Positions 7,978 to 17,340 are shown, counted from the first letter of the stretch. The stretch is DNA of 64,000 nucleotides from Phycisphaeraceae bacterium (GCA_015709595.1 CP054178.1:1054001-1118000); one strand, 5' to 3'. Program-made: numbers and translations. The notes: generated by a model not told the origin, from the sequence alone.

Positions 7978-9948
7978 ATGTCTCTCCCTTCGCTCGATGC
8001 GGTGCTGTCATCGCCCAATCTCCCGACCCTGCCCGCGGTGGCCTGGCGCGTTCTGGAGCTGACGCGCCGCCCGGACGTGCGCCTGTCGGAGATCGCCGAC
8101 GTGGTGCAGAACGATCCGGCCATCACGGCGCGGATTCTCAAGACCGTCAACTCCAGCTTCTACGGGCTGCCTTCGCCATGTCCGACCATCGCCAGGGCGA
8201 TCGCGCTGCTGGGGCTGAACGCGGTCAAGTCGCTGGTGCTGGGCTTCAGTCTGGTGGATTCGGTCAAGCAGGTGGGTTCGGCGCAGTCGATGGATCTGAC
8301 GGCGTACTGGCGGCGGTCGATCCATGCCGCCTCGGCGGCCCGCGTGCTGGCCGAGGCGACCGGCGGATGCGACCCGGAGGAGCCGTTCACCGCGGCGCTG
8401 CTGGCCAACGTGGGGCTGGTCGCGCTGGCGCTGTCCTGCCCGGAGCCGGCCGCGCAGCTGCAGGAAGAGGCAGGGGGCGACCATCTGCGCCTCGCGGCGG
8501 CTGAGCGGACACGGTTCGGATTCGACCACGCGATGCTGAGCGCCGCGCTGGCGGATCGCTGGCGTCTGCCGGGGGAACTCGTGCTCGCCGTGAAGCAGCA
8601 CCATGACCCGGGGCCAGTCCAGCCGATCTCCCGCCTGACAGCGCTCGCGGAGTTGATCGCGGAGACCCTGATCGGCGTAAACCGATCCGAGGCGCGAAAA
8701 GCGCTGCACCGCCAGGCGGGGGCGTGGTTTCGGATCGACGAAGCCCTGGTTGACGCGCTGCTGTCGCGCATCGTCGAGCAGGCGTCCCAGGTCGCCGCGA
8801 TGTTCAAGGTCGACGTGGGCGAACCAGTGGACGTTCGGCGCCTGCTGGAGGAGGCGTCCGATCAACTGGCGGCGCATCAGGTGACCGTGGCGCGCGAAAC
8901 CCTGGCGCTGCGCTCCACCAACGACGAACTGCTGCGGCAGACCGTGACCGACGCGCTGACCAGGGCGAGGAACCGTCGCTTCTTCGACGAAGCCGTGTCG
9001 GACGCCTTCCTCGCCGCCTCGACCTCGGGCGGGCGGGTGGCGGTCATCATGTGCGACGCCGACCGGTTCAAGAGCGTCAACGACACGCACGGGCATGGCG
9101 TGGGCGACCAGGTGCTGATCGAAATCGCCTCGCGCCTGCGCTCGGTGGTGCGCGAAGGCGACCACGTGTGCCGCTACGGCGGGGAGGAGTTCGCCGTGAT
9201 CCTGCCCGGCGCGGGTCGGCGCGAGGCCGCCGCCCTGTCCGAGCGTCTGCGGCACCGGGTGGGGGCGTCTCCGTTCACGGTTCATTCCGACGACGGCCAG
9301 GTGCTGGTCCTGCCCGTCACCGCCAGTTTTGGCGTCGCGGCGCTCGACGAGGAAACGCGGGGGACGATTACCGACGTCGCCGGGCTGACCGGCGCCGCCG
9401 ACAGGGCTCTCTACGCCGCCAAGGGCGCGGGGCGCAACTGCACGCGGGTGTTCCTCGCCGGGGGGGCGAACTCGTCCAGTCGCCCCGACGCGAAGCGCCG
9501 GTCGGACCAGGCGCAACGGACGCCGGACCACGGCGACGCGCACCCCCGACGCTGGATGCTCGTGGTGGAGGACGACCCGGCGTTCGCGCGAATCGCGGAA
9601 CGGGCGTTCGCAAGCAACGACCACGTGGAAGTGCGAGTGGCCAGATCAGGCGAGGATGCGCTCATGATGCTCAGCGGCGGACGGGACGGACGCGAGCCGG
9701 GGCCGGACGTTGTCGTGGCCGACCTGCAACTGCCGGGTCTGAGCGGGGTGGATCTGGTGCGCGCCATGCGGGCCCACGATCAGTGGCGCGCCATGCCGGT
9801 CATCATGCTGACAGGATCGCCCAGCGACGCCTCGCGGCGCGAGTGCTTCAGCGCAGGCGCCAACCTGTACGTCGCCAAGCAGTCGCTGGGCGACAACCCG
9901 GTGAGCCGTCTGCGCGAGATCATCGACCTGTGGCGCGCCGCCGCCTGA
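7978..9948 (+). CDS. HDOD-GGDEF-REC signalling protein (probable diguanylate cyclase)
   Basis: About 656 residues. An HDOD domain (about 1-210, starting PTLPAVAWRVLELTRRPDVR) is followed by a linker helix, a GGDEF domain (about 310-480) with the active-site sequence GGEEF at 401-405, and a receiver domain (about 520-656) whose phospho-acceptor Asp is about 582 (VADLQLPG). GGEEF is a catalytically competent form, so cyclic-di-GMP synthesis is expected. HDOD domains commonly serve as signalling or regulatory modules. A C-terminal receiver is less usual than an N-terminal one. ATG 7978 has AGGTG 6 nt upstream; GTG 7969 is an alternative. No operon partner is visible. Confidence 0.9.
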   Translation: MSLPSLDAVLSSPNLPTLPAVAWRVLELTRRPDVRLSEIADVVQNDPAITARILKTVNSSFYGLPSPCPTIARAIALLGLNAVKSLVLGFSLVDSVKQVGSAQSMDLTAYWRRSIHAASAARVLAEATGGCDPEEPFTAALLANVGLVALALSCPEPAAQLQEEAGGDHLRLAAAERTRFGFDHAMLSAALADRWRLPGELVLAVKQHHDPGPVQPISRLTALAELIAETLIGVNRSEARKALHRQAGAWFRIDEALVDALLSRIVEQASQVAAMFKVDVGEPVDVRRLLEEASDQLAAHQVTVARETLALRSTNDELLRQTVTDALTRARNRRFFDEAVSDAFLAASTSGGRVAVIMCDADRFKSVNDTHGHGVGDQVLIEIASRLRSVVREGDHVCRYGGEEFAVILPGAGRREAAALSERLRHRVGASPFTVHSDDGQVLVLPVTASFGVAALDEETRGTITDVAGLTGAADRALYAAKGAGRNCTRVFLAGGANSSSRPDAKRRSDQAQRTPDHGDAHPRRWMLVVEDDPAFARIAERAFASNDHVEVRVARSGEDALMMLSGGRDGREPGPDVVVADLQLPGLSGVDLVRAMRAHDQWRAMPVIMLTGSPSDASRRECFSAGANLYVAKQSLGDNPVSRLREIIDLWRAAA

Positions 9949-9951
9949 TCC

Positions 9952-10278
9952 TCAGCGCTTCAGCGCGTTGAAGAACAGGTAGGGCAGCGGACCGCCGTCC
10001 AGCGGGGCCACGGTGCCGGTGCGGGCGTCGGCGCCGTAGAGGATGATCAGCCCGTTGACGTTGTCGATCACGTAGATGACCTCATCGGGCTTGACGTCGC
10101 CCCCGCGTCCCGAGTCGGCGGCGACGATGGTGTAGTTGGCGCGGCTGGACACTTCACCCGCGTAGGCCGGGTTGCCGGGCAGGCGACCGGCCTGCAGGAT
10201 GACCAGGGCGCCGAGAATGAACGCGCTGGCCCACAGCACGGCCTTGCCGGCGTCGATCCGCATGGTGGATGGCTTCAT
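9952..10278 (-). CDS. Small exported/anchored protein, paralogue of its upstream neighbour
   Basis: 108 residues with one N-terminal hydrophobic segment (about residues 13-29), then a small soluble domain. The core YVIDNVNGLIILYGADARTG aligns with FIVDEVNQQMLALGFDPNAR in the next gene, so the two are tandem paralogues. Function unknown. ATG 10278 has GGAG 9 nt upstream. It is the last gene of a minus-strand unit (HYExAFE protein, 10678-10959, 10299-10610, this gene), with only 20 bp to its neighbour. Confidence 0.72.
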   Translation of the reverse strand: MKPSTMRIDAGKAVLWASAFILGALVILQAGRLPGNPAYAGEVSSRANYTIVAADSGRGGDVKPDEVIYVIDNVNGLIILYGADARTGTVAPLDGGPLPYLFFNALKR

Positions 10279-10298
10279 GGCGTGTGCTCCGTGCTGAA

Positions 10299-10610
10299 TC
10301 AGTTGCGGCTGCGCCCGTACTGGGCGGCGTCCACGGCGAGGTCGCGACCGCCCACCACGTGGACGGTGCGTGCGTTGGGGTCGAAGCCCAGCGCCAGCAT
10401 CTGCTGGTTCACCTCGTCCACGATGAAGAGCACGGACGACTCGCGTCCCGGAATCTTCGCCGGCACCGCGTGGTACATGCCCTTGGCCCGGTAGCCCTGC
10501 GCCACCGCCGGCGCACCGAAGGTGACGAAGCCCAGGGCGAGCAGCAGCGCCCCGTTGAGCGCCAGCAGGCCGCCCAGACCGCCTCGACGGAGACGAGCAC
10601 TGGATCGCAT
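10299..10610 (-). CDS. Small exported protein, tandem paralogue
   Basis: 103 residues. A signal peptide-like N-terminus (about residues 12-38, ending near APAVAQG) is followed by a short domain with LFIVDEVNQQMLALGFDPN and VVGGRDL. It shares its core with the downstream gene at 9952-10278, but the two are well diverged, so the duplication is old. Start ATG 10610 has GAGGA about 8 nt upstream. No named family recognised. Confidence 0.72.
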   Translation of the reverse strand: MRSSARLRRGGLGGLLALNGALLLALGFVTFGAPAVAQGYRAKGMYHAVPAKIPGRESSVLFIVDEVNQQMLALGFDPNARTVHVVGGRDLAVDAAQYGRSRN

Positions 10611-10677
10611 GGTCGATTTCCTCGTGTGGATGAAGCGCCGCGCGGCAACGCGGCGTGGCGTGGCGAACTGAATGCGG

Positions 10678-10959
10678 TCAGTCCTGGTGTGACCGCTTGG
10701 CGGGAATCAGACTCACCGTCATGACGACGCCCGCCATGATGACGGCTGACGCCAGGCCAAGCCACACCGGATAGCGCGTCTTGAACGACGGCTGCGGAGC
10801 GGCGGTGACGGTGTTGATGGCCGGTCCGCTGTCAAGGTTGCCGCCGCGGGGGTCGAGCGCGCCCCCCATCTGGGCCGAGGCCGCGGTGGCCAGCGACGCC
10901 GCGCCGAACAGAGCCAGTGACGCAAGACCGATCTTCAGTGTTCGGGTTCGCATGGTCAT
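10678..10959 (-). CDS. Small membrane protein with signal peptide and one C-terminal helix
   Basis: 93 residues: a signal peptide-like start (ending near TAASAQ, about residue 29), a Gly/Pro-rich linker, and one membrane helix (about 66-85) with a basic tail. Its ATG at 10959 overlaps the stop codon of the HYExAFE gene (ATGA), so the two are translationally coupled; AAGGA lies 10 nt upstream. An open frame extends further upstream but only inside the preceding gene. Unknown function. Confidence 0.75.
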   Translation of the reverse strand: MTMRTRTLKIGLASLALFGAASLATAASAQMGGALDPRGGNLDSGPAINTVTAAPQPSFKTRYPVWLGLASAVIMAGVVMTVSLIPAKRSHQD

Positions 10960-11594
10960 ACAGGATACGTCCTTTCCGGCGCCGCCGCAAGCGTCCGGGG
11001 CCCGATCCGTCCCGCCACCGGGGAAGGGGCGCGAACGGTGAATGATCGGCTGATGCGGTCGAAGCAGCGCCGGGGCACCGACACGGTGCTCCACCTCGTC
11101 GAGCGCGGCCTCATCGCCCCGGCGTACGCCGCCAGCGGAACCGCCCGCAGGGCGTACCAGCGGCCGCCAAACTCGAACATCTCCTCGAAGAGCGCGTCAG
11201 GCGGCTGCGCCTCGCACCAGTAGGCGAACACGAACACCGGCTCGAAGCCGGGTCCGAACAGCTCGCTCCACCGGGTCAGCGCCGCCACGTCCTCCTCCGT
11301 CACCCAGTTCTCCAGCCCCGACCTGCGGCGGGCGTCGTGCTTGCGGCCCTTGACGTCGATGAGCATGTTGCACGTAGGCCCGTAGACCACGAAATCGAAG
11401 GACTTGAGGGCGTCCATCCCCTCGCCGAGGGGCAGCAGCGCCTTGCGGGCCTCGTCCACCGCCACGTAGGGGACGCGGTTGACGCGCAGATACTGCTCGA
11501 ACGCCTGCTCGTAGTGGAATCGCCGCTGGGCCACGCGCCCATTGTCGCCTCCCGCATCGCCTGCCGCAACCTCCCAGGCGTGGTTTTCCGTCAT
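10956..11594 (-). CDS. HYExAFE family protein, possible PD-(D/E)XK nuclease fold
   Basis: The sequence FHYEQAFEQYLR gives this planctomycete family its name. The family has no established function that I know of. The central block SFDFVVYG...LIDVKGRKH has the D-x(n)-(D/E)-x-K spacing of PD-(D/E)XK nucleases, and WVTEEDVAALTRW with FEPVFVFAYW follows as expected for such cores. This is my inference. 212 residues from ATG 11594. A GTG at 11534 (VAQRRFHYEQ) lies closer to the conserved start, with GACAAT 6 nt upstream, and may be the true start. First gene of a coupled unit with three small exported or membrane proteins. Confidence 0.82.
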   Translation of the reverse strand: MTENHAWEVAAGDAGGDNGRVAQRRFHYEQAFEQYLRVNRVPYVAVDEARKALLPLGEGMDALKSFDFVVYGPTCNMLIDVKGRKHDARRRSGLENWVTEEDVAALTRWSELFGPGFEPVFVFAYWCEAQPPDALFEEMFEFGGRWYALRAVPLAAYAGAMRPRSTRWSTVSVPRRCFDRISRSFTVRAPSPVAGRIGPRTLAAAPERTYPV

Positions 11595-11758
11595 GCTTCA
11601 GAGGCGGGGTCCGGAAAATCACGCGACTCCGCCGCCCGACTCGCCGATACACTCTCCGGATCATTCCAGAGGGCGGACGACGCGGTTCACGCGGTTCGCC
11701 GCCCATTCGCCAGTCGCCGCGCGCCGAAGGCCGCGGACCCGTTGGACAGGGTTTCACC

Positions 11759-12268
11759 ATGACGCAGACCAGACGCCTCCACACGCTGCTCATCCCGCTG
11801 GCCGCCCTGACCCTTCTCACCGGCTGCCACTCGCCCCAGGGGGCGTTCATGCCCTATACCGGGGGCACCCAGACCCTGCACTCGACGGAAACGTCGCCCA
11901 AGACGTTCCGACTGATCGACCTCTCGACCGGCGAGACCGCCTTCGAGATCGACATCCCCGCCGGGCACCAGCTCACCTATGACTTCATCGAGAAGGGCGG
12001 CGACGACCCCGTGTCTCGCCCCTCGCTCATGCGCTACGAGATCTTCGCGATCGGCACCCGCACCGGACGCCTGCGCAACTCGATCAGCGTGCCTGCCGCC
12101 ACCGCCCGCCGCGCCGACTGGTACATCCGTGACGGCATGGAGGCCCGCCCCGAGCCGCCCGAGTACCGCTTCCGCACCGATCGTGTGGAAGACCGGCCTG
12201 ACTGGTGGTCGCCGCGCGGCGGCGCGATGCCCAACGAGGGCATCAAGACCACGCTGTACGACAACTGA
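11759..12268 (+). CDS. Lipoprotein of unknown function
   Basis: 169 residues. A signal peptide ends in the lipobox LLTGC (Cys at about residue 22), so the protein is likely lipid-anchored. The mature part includes FRLIDLSTGETAFEIDIPAG, a beta-rich stretch, and a charged C-terminal region rich in Arg and Trp. No named family recognised. ATG 11759 has AGGG about 8 nt upstream. Convergent with the CsgG-like gene; no strong terminator hairpin is visible between them. Confidence 0.78.
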   Translation: MTQTRRLHTLLIPLAALTLLTGCHSPQGAFMPYTGGTQTLHSTETSPKTFRLIDLSTGETAFEIDIPAGHQLTYDFIEKGGDDPVSRPSLMRYEIFAIGTRTGRLRNSISVPAATARRADWYIRDGMEARPEPPEYRFRTDRVEDRPDWWSPRGGAMPNEGIKTTLYDN

Positions 12269-12292
12269 TCCAAGACCGTCGGCAGCCCGACC

Positions 12293-13315
12293 CTACCGCA
12301 CACCCGCCACCGCCTCGCTCGGCGGCAGGTCGCGCGTCAGCACCGCTTCCGAGAGCGTCACCGTCGGCGCGGGCTCACCCACCAGCCAGGCCTTGGAGGC
12401 GCCGCGACTGGTTTCCGTCACCTGCGCCTGAAGGGGGGCGCCCGTGGCGCGGTCGTAGACGGGCCTCAGCCGACCCGTCGCGGCGTCGGTCGTGCAGACG
12501 TAGAACCGCTGCCCCTTGGCCAGACCGTGATCGCTCCCCCCCGCCAGCGAGAGTTCCCGCCACCCCGTCACGCGGATCACGTTGACCGACGCCACCTGCG
12601 ATGGGGCCAGCGCGGCCAGACGCTCGGCGGCCTTCTTCACCGCGTGGCGCGTGGCCTCTCCCAGCGGTGAGCGGTTGAAGAGATACGAGCCGAAACTCAT
12701 ACCCGCGTACTGCTGACTGATGGGCTTGCCGCCCGCGCTGGCGGTGCCGGCGACATGATCCGACCCGGCGATCCGGCCCGTGCGAAGATCCACGATGGTG
12801 AAACTGATCGCCGTCACCGCCTGATTCTTCGGGCCGAACAGCCCCTTCTCGATGGGTCCGCCCGCCAGGTCGGCGGTGTGGTGGAAGTCGGTGACCTGCC
12901 CCACGATGACATAATCCACGTCCGGGTAGAGCCGCCGGGCGTCGGTCAGTTCGGAGACCAGTTCGCCAGTTCGTCCGCGAGCGAGCGAGGCCACCCGCGA
13001 AGCGAGCGCCTCGTTGAAGCGCACCTCGAAGCGCTTGTCGGGCAGCATCTCGCGCCCCAGTTGCTGGGCAGCGCCCGAACCGATGTCGCTCCACTTGAGC
13101 GGCGAGGTGCGCGGATTCTCAAACGCGCCCAGCACCAGCACCGTGCGGGCCGGCGGCTGACCCACGTACGCGGCGTTGACGCCCGAGCCGAACGGGTTGC
13201 TCAGTTTCGGCGCCGAGCAGCCCGCGATCGCCAGGGCCGCGGCGAACAGCGCAATCCATGCGCGGCGGGTCCGTTCGCGGGATGTCGCGGTCGTCGGGGT
13301 GCGTCGTGGTCGCAT
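12293..13315 (-). CDS. CsgG-like lipoprotein
   Basis: 340 residues. A type II signal peptide ends at IAGCSA (Cys near residue 31). The domain then has the layout of the CsgG/curli-assembly family: VLVLGAFENPRTSPLKWSDI, a helix with LGREML, DYVIVGQVTDFH, and FTIVDLRTGRIAGSDHVAG. CsgG of enterobacteria is an outer-membrane secretion pore; many distant members are periplasmic-side lipoproteins of unknown role. No curli subunit genes are nearby, so curli secretion is not implied. ATG 13315 has GGAAG 5 nt upstream; a much longer open frame upstream is non-coding by context. Confidence 0.78.
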   Translation of the reverse strand: MRPRRTPTTATSRERTRRAWIALFAAALAIAGCSAPKLSNPFGSGVNAAYVGQPPARTVLVLGAFENPRTSPLKWSDIGSGAAQQLGREMLPDKRFEVRFNEALASRVASLARGRTGELVSELTDARRLYPDVDYVIVGQVTDFHHTADLAGGPIEKGLFGPKNQAVTAISFTIVDLRTGRIAGSDHVAGTASAGGKPISQQYAGMSFGSYLFNRSPLGEATRHAVKKAAERLAALAPSQVASVNVIRVTGWRELSLAGGSDHGLAKGQRFYVCTTDAATGRLRPVYDRATGAPLQAQVTETSRGASKAWLVGEPAPTVTLSEAVLTRDLPPSEAVAGVR

Positions 13316-13416
13316 GGCAACTTCCAGCATCGGCCCGCGCCGCGGCCTGGCTTTGAAATCGACCCTCGCCGTGCTTTCACCCGTTTTTTGGGGGTTCCAT
13401 CCCGGCGACGGTCCGG

Positions 13417-13422
13417 TACGAT
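13417..13422 (+). promoter_or_regulatory. -10 hexamer TACGAT of the beta-propeller gene
   Basis: TACGAT lies 37 nt before ATG 13460. A GC-rich hairpin-forming stretch and GGGGAGG follow, so this gene has a short leader with a Shine-Dalgarno site rather than a leaderless start. Confidence 0.5.
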
Positions 13423-13459
13423 GTGCCCGGACGGCGCTTCGGCGCCGGGGAGGTGCTGA

Positions 13460-14620
13460 ATGTCTCACAAACTCACTCGACGATCGCTGACCGAGGCCGC
13501 CGCCCTGGCGGTCCTGGCTCTCGCCACGGGCTCCGCGCTCGCCCAGAGCAAGTCGCCCGCGGTGTTCGTGGCCAACAACGTGTCGGACCAGATCACCAGT
13601 TTCCGCATGAACCCGGACGGCACGCTGACCTTCGTGGGCAACGTCGCAACCGGCGACGGGCCGCAGGCCATCTCGATCTCGCCCGACGGCGCGTTCGTCG
13701 CCGTGGCCCACGGCACCCAGTCTGTCACCACCGAGGAGGTGCGCATCTTCCGCGTCAATCCGGACGCCTCGCTCACGCAGGTGGCGCTTCACCTGGTGCC
13801 AGATTCGCCACTGGACCTGGAGTGGGTGACGGACAGGCATCTGGCCGTCTCCGAGACGCGCAGCGGCGCCAGCAAGGTGCGCATCTTCGAGTTCGACCGG
13901 AACATGCTGTGGCTGATCGAACGCTCCGTGCAGCCGGCGGGATCGTTCCACAGCAGTCTCGCCGTGCATCCCAACCGCCGCTGGGTCTACGCCAACGACA
14001 CCAGCAACAGCCGCATCACCATCTTCGAGGTGCAGCCCAACGGCTCGCTCACGCTGCTGACCGACTTCGGCACGCCCGGATTCGCGGTGGAGCTGTGCAT
14101 CTCGCCGGACGGGCGCTTCCTCTACGGCGCGGGGGGCATCGCGGGTTCAGGCCGCAACGTCCACGCCCTGCGCATCCGCGCCGATGGATCACTCGAGCCC
14201 ATTCCCGGCACCCCTTTCCAGTCGCCGGGCGCTTCGCCCTCCAACGTCCACGTCATGCCTGACGGCCGCCACCTGTTCGTGGGTCACGGCACCGACGCCA
14301 CCTGCTGGTCCTTCGCCATCAACCAGCAGACGGGTGAGATCGCCTCGACCGGCCACATGTTCGACGTGGGACTGCAGGGCACGCTTGGGGATATCCAGGC
14401 GCTGCGGCAGTTCATGTTCGTCACCGATGACAGCACCGCCATCGACGGCATCACGGGCATCTACTCCTTCCGGGTGGCCCTCGACGGCAGCTTCACGCAG
14501 GTGGCGCCGATCTACAACACCGGCGGGACAAGGCCGCGCCCGATCGCCACGTGGGACCCCACGCCTCGGGTGCATGTCCCGCCCGCCAATCGCCTGCCGT
14601 TCCGGATTCTGCCGCGGTAA
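13460..14620 (+). CDS. Exported lactonase-family seven-bladed beta-propeller protein
   Basis: 386 residues with a signal peptide (cleavage probably after ALAQ, about residue 29). Repeating blade motifs such as FRMNPDGTL, AISISPDGAFVAVA, FRVNPDASL, ISPDGRFLYGAGG and VMPDGRHLFVGHG match the 6-phosphogluconolactonase/lactonase-type propeller family. Catalytic activity cannot be inferred, since many exported members are uncharacterised. GGGGAGG lies 6 nt before ATG 13460. Monocistronic by context. Confidence 0.85.
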   Translation: MSHKLTRRSLTEAAALAVLALATGSALAQSKSPAVFVANNVSDQITSFRMNPDGTLTFVGNVATGDGPQAISISPDGAFVAVAHGTQSVTTEEVRIFRVNPDASLTQVALHLVPDSPLDLEWVTDRHLAVSETRSGASKVRIFEFDRNMLWLIERSVQPAGSFHSSLAVHPNRRWVYANDTSNSRITIFEVQPNGSLTLLTDFGTPGFAVELCISPDGRFLYGAGGIAGSGRNVHALRIRADGSLEPIPGTPFQSPGASPSNVHVMPDGRHLFVGHGTDATCWSFAINQQTGEIASTGHMFDVGLQGTLGDIQALRQFMFVTDDSTAIDGITGIYSFRVALDGSFTQVAPIYNTGGTRPRPIATWDPTPRVHVPPANRLPFRILPR

Positions 14621-14732
14621 TGCGGCGCATGCGTCGAACGACACATGACCGACGTGTGGACGCTGTCGATCAGGATGACTCATGCGAGGAGCCGGCGCCA
14701 CGGCGCGCCTCAGGGTGTCGTCCATGCCGGGG

Positions 14733-17288
14733 TCAGGGTGGAGACGAGAGTTCACGGAATCGCTCCACCCGGATCGTCCCCGCGCGGTCGATGATGACGG
14801 CCCCCGCCCCGTCGCGCACCGTGACCAGCCGCTCCAGCGGCGCCAGCGGTGCGGCCCAGGCGTCCCGTTCGAAGCGGGTCCAGCCGGTGGACTGCATCAC
14901 CACCTGAGGCGACACGATCCGGACGAACGTTTCCGCCGCGTCGTGGTGGCTGCCGTGGTGAGGAAGTTCAAGAACGTCCGCATCAAGGCGATTCGACGGA
15001 AACCGGTCGAGCAGGCGGATCATGGCGCCGCGCTGGATGTCGCCGGTGAGCAGGACCGACCGCCCCGCCGCTTCAACGCGCACCACCATCGACGTGTCAT
15101 TGACCAGCGAGAAGACATCGTCGCGGCGGGGATGCAGCCAGGTCCACGTCGAATCGCCCAGCGAGCGCCCGTCGCCCTCGCGCACGGCGCTGATGGCCAC
15201 GAGATGCTCGTTGAGCACCGAGCAGAGGTAGCCGGCGGGAGAAAGCGGGTCGCGGGCCGCCGCCTCGAGGAACTGCGGCGTCAGCAGCACTTCGCCCATG
15301 TCGAACCGCTCGACCAGTTCGATCACCGCGCTGAAGTGATCGAGATTGGCGTGGCTGACGGCGATGAAGTCCACGCGCGAGACGCCCAGCCGCTCCATGG
15401 CCCGGATGATCGTGGAGCGGCCCGCATCCAGGTCGGTGCTGGACCCGGCGTCGAACACGGCGCACGCGCCGCCGCTGCGCACGACGTAGCACGAACCGTC
15501 TCCCACTGACAGCATGTCGATGCGCAGGGCGGGGCTGCCGCTCACGGGAAGCACTGGCCACCACAGCCACGCCGCCAGCATCACGGTGGCGCCCCACAGA
15601 GCGCGTCGCTGGAGGCGCGTACGGTGCAGCACCCACCCCGCGATGAGCGTCATCGTCAGCAGCGTCCATGCGCTGCCCGGGAAGGGCACCCGCACAGTCG
15701 CCAGCGGCAGCATGTCCATGACTTCGACGACCGAGACCAGCAGGTCGGCGGCGATCACCAGTGGAGCGCCCAGGAACAACCCCGCGCTGGGCAGGATCGC
15801 GCCGAAGATCATCTTCAGGTAGCCGACGCCCAGCAGCACCGCCACCACGGGCAGGGTGATGATGCTGCCCAGGGCCGCCAGCGGGGTGATCATGCCGAAG
15901 TGATGCGCCACCAGGGGCGTCGCCACCGCCCACGCCACCACGCCGCCGGCGACGGAATCCTTGAGCCACTCCAGCAGCATGGCGCCGCCGGTGGGCGCCA
16001 GCTGATCGCGCGGTCCGAACCATGCGCGGCGCAGCACGGGCGAAAGATGCACCAGCCCCAGCACGACGCCGAAACTCAGCTGGAACCCCGCGTCGAACAA
16101 CTGCGACGGCTTCCACGCCAGCAGGATCAGCCCACTGAGCGCCACCAGCGAGGGCAGCCGCAGCCGACGCCCGAACAGCAGTCCCAGCGAGCCCACGCAG
16201 ATCATCAGCGCGGCGCGCAGCACAGGCAGCCGCGCCTCGATGATCCCGACGTAGGTGACGATCAGCACGATCAGCACCAGCGCGTGCCAGCGGCTGGACC
16301 GGCCCGTCATGCGAAGCACCATCAGAATCAGCCCCGCCAGGATGCCCAGGTGCATGCCCGAGATCGCCAGCACGTGCGCCAGCCCCGTGCGGCGGAAGGT
16401 CTCGTTCAGTTCAACCAGTTCGGGCTCGCGCTCGCCCAGCAGCAGCGCGGCGAGCAGCGCGTCCCGCTGATTCCGCTTGTCGGGCGGCAGGTCTGAACGG
16501 ATCCACGCCCCCGCCCGCGCCCGAAGCCGCTCGCGCCAGAAGTTGACCGTCTCGCTCGGCGCGCTGCGCTCGACGGGCTCGATCGTCACCAGCTCGCGCT
16601 GACCCACCCGCAGCATCCCCGCCTGATCGAGTGCACGGGCATACGTGGCTCGATCAAACTCGCCCGGGTTCGACGCCGGGGGAAACCGTCTGAAGGTTCC
16701 GATCACCTCGACGCGGTCGCCCGGCCTGAACCGCGGCAGCGTCTCGTCGCACCGCACCAGGATGTCGCCGCTCACGGGCGCGACGGCTCCATCGCGCGAC
16801 GCCAGGGCCTCCACGCGCATGCGAAAGTACGAGGCGGGCGGCTGGAAGTTGAAGACGGCCATCGAGCCGCTCGCGGTGTCTCGCACCACGGGCGAGGAGG
16901 TCGCCACGCCGCGCATCCGAACGGCGACGGGTTGCTCGCCGATCATCGAAGCCAGGTGTCCTTCCGGAACTCGGTGATGACGCAGCGTCAGCCACGCGCC
17001 GCCCAGCGCGGCGATCGTCAGCAGCATGCCGCAACCGCAGACGCGAGAGTGCCCGCGTCGCAACATCGCCGCACAGACCAGCAGCACCCACGCGCCCGTG
17101 ACCCACGGCCAGGCGCTGACGCCGCCCCACCACCACGCCAGCGCGATACCGAGGGCGAAGGCCCCCGCCGCCAGCGACACCCGCGGCGCATCCGCCAGCC
17201 ATTCAATGAATCGTCGCCCGCCGGGAGGTCGTTCCCGAGCGTTCTCTTCCCGTCGATTACCCCGCGTGAGCCCCAATCCATTCCCCAT
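14733..17288 (-). CDS. comEC: ComEC/Rec2-type DNA uptake channel protein
   Basis: 851 residues. Membrane helices near the N-terminus are followed by a soluble domain (about 120-240), the ComEC competence core with LAISGMHLGILAGL and many helices (about 300-590), and a C-terminal metallo-beta-lactamase domain (about 600-850) with SHANLDHFSAV (HxxxDH) and LPHHGSHHD. ComEC moves single-stranded DNA across the inner membrane during transformation; the MBL domain is thought to act on the non-transported strand. ATG 17288 is preceded by TACGTT 12 nt upstream. Other competence genes are not visible nearby; a prepilin-like gene occurs at 56.8 kb. Confidence 0.93.
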   Translation of the reverse strand: MGNGLGLTRGNRREENARERPPGGRRFIEWLADAPRVSLAAGAFALGIALAWWWGGVSAWPWVTGAWVLLVCAAMLRRGHSRVCGCGMLLTIAALGGAWLTLRHHRVPEGHLASMIGEQPVAVRMRGVATSSPVVRDTASGSMAVFNFQPPASYFRMRVEALASRDGAVAPVSGDILVRCDETLPRFRPGDRVEVIGTFRRFPPASNPGEFDRATYARALDQAGMLRVGQRELVTIEPVERSAPSETVNFWRERLRARAGAWIRSDLPPDKRNQRDALLAALLLGEREPELVELNETFRRTGLAHVLAISGMHLGILAGLILMVLRMTGRSSRWHALVLIVLIVTYVGIIEARLPVLRAALMICVGSLGLLFGRRLRLPSLVALSGLILLAWKPSQLFDAGFQLSFGVVLGLVHLSPVLRRAWFGPRDQLAPTGGAMLLEWLKDSVAGGVVAWAVATPLVAHHFGMITPLAALGSIITLPVVAVLLGVGYLKMIFGAILPSAGLFLGAPLVIAADLLVSVVEVMDMLPLATVRVPFPGSAWTLLTMTLIAGWVLHRTRLQRRALWGATVMLAAWLWWPVLPVSGSPALRIDMLSVGDGSCYVVRSGGACAVFDAGSSTDLDAGRSTIIRAMERLGVSRVDFIAVSHANLDHFSAVIELVERFDMGEVLLTPQFLEAAARDPLSPAGYLCSVLNEHLVAISAVREGDGRSLGDSTWTWLHPRRDDVFSLVNDTSMVVRVEAAGRSVLLTGDIQRGAMIRLLDRFPSNRLDADVLELPHHGSHHDAAETFVRIVSPQVVMQSTGWTRFERDAWAAPLAPLERLVTVRDGAGAVIIDRAGTIRVERFRELSSPP

Positions 17289-17340
17289 GATGATGATGAC
17301 AACGTAGCGAGCCAATCGCGCTTCGGCCTGCGCCGTGCGA

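Noticed and set aside
8008-9624. 538-residue minus-strand open frame opposite the HDOD-GGDEF gene
   Set aside because: No domain or start support; the plus-strand protein has HDOD, GGEEF and receiver motifs.
15624-16496. 290-residue plus-strand open frame opposite comEC
   Set aside because: Composed almost entirely of His/Gln/Arg/Ala, as expected from the reverse of membrane-helix codons.
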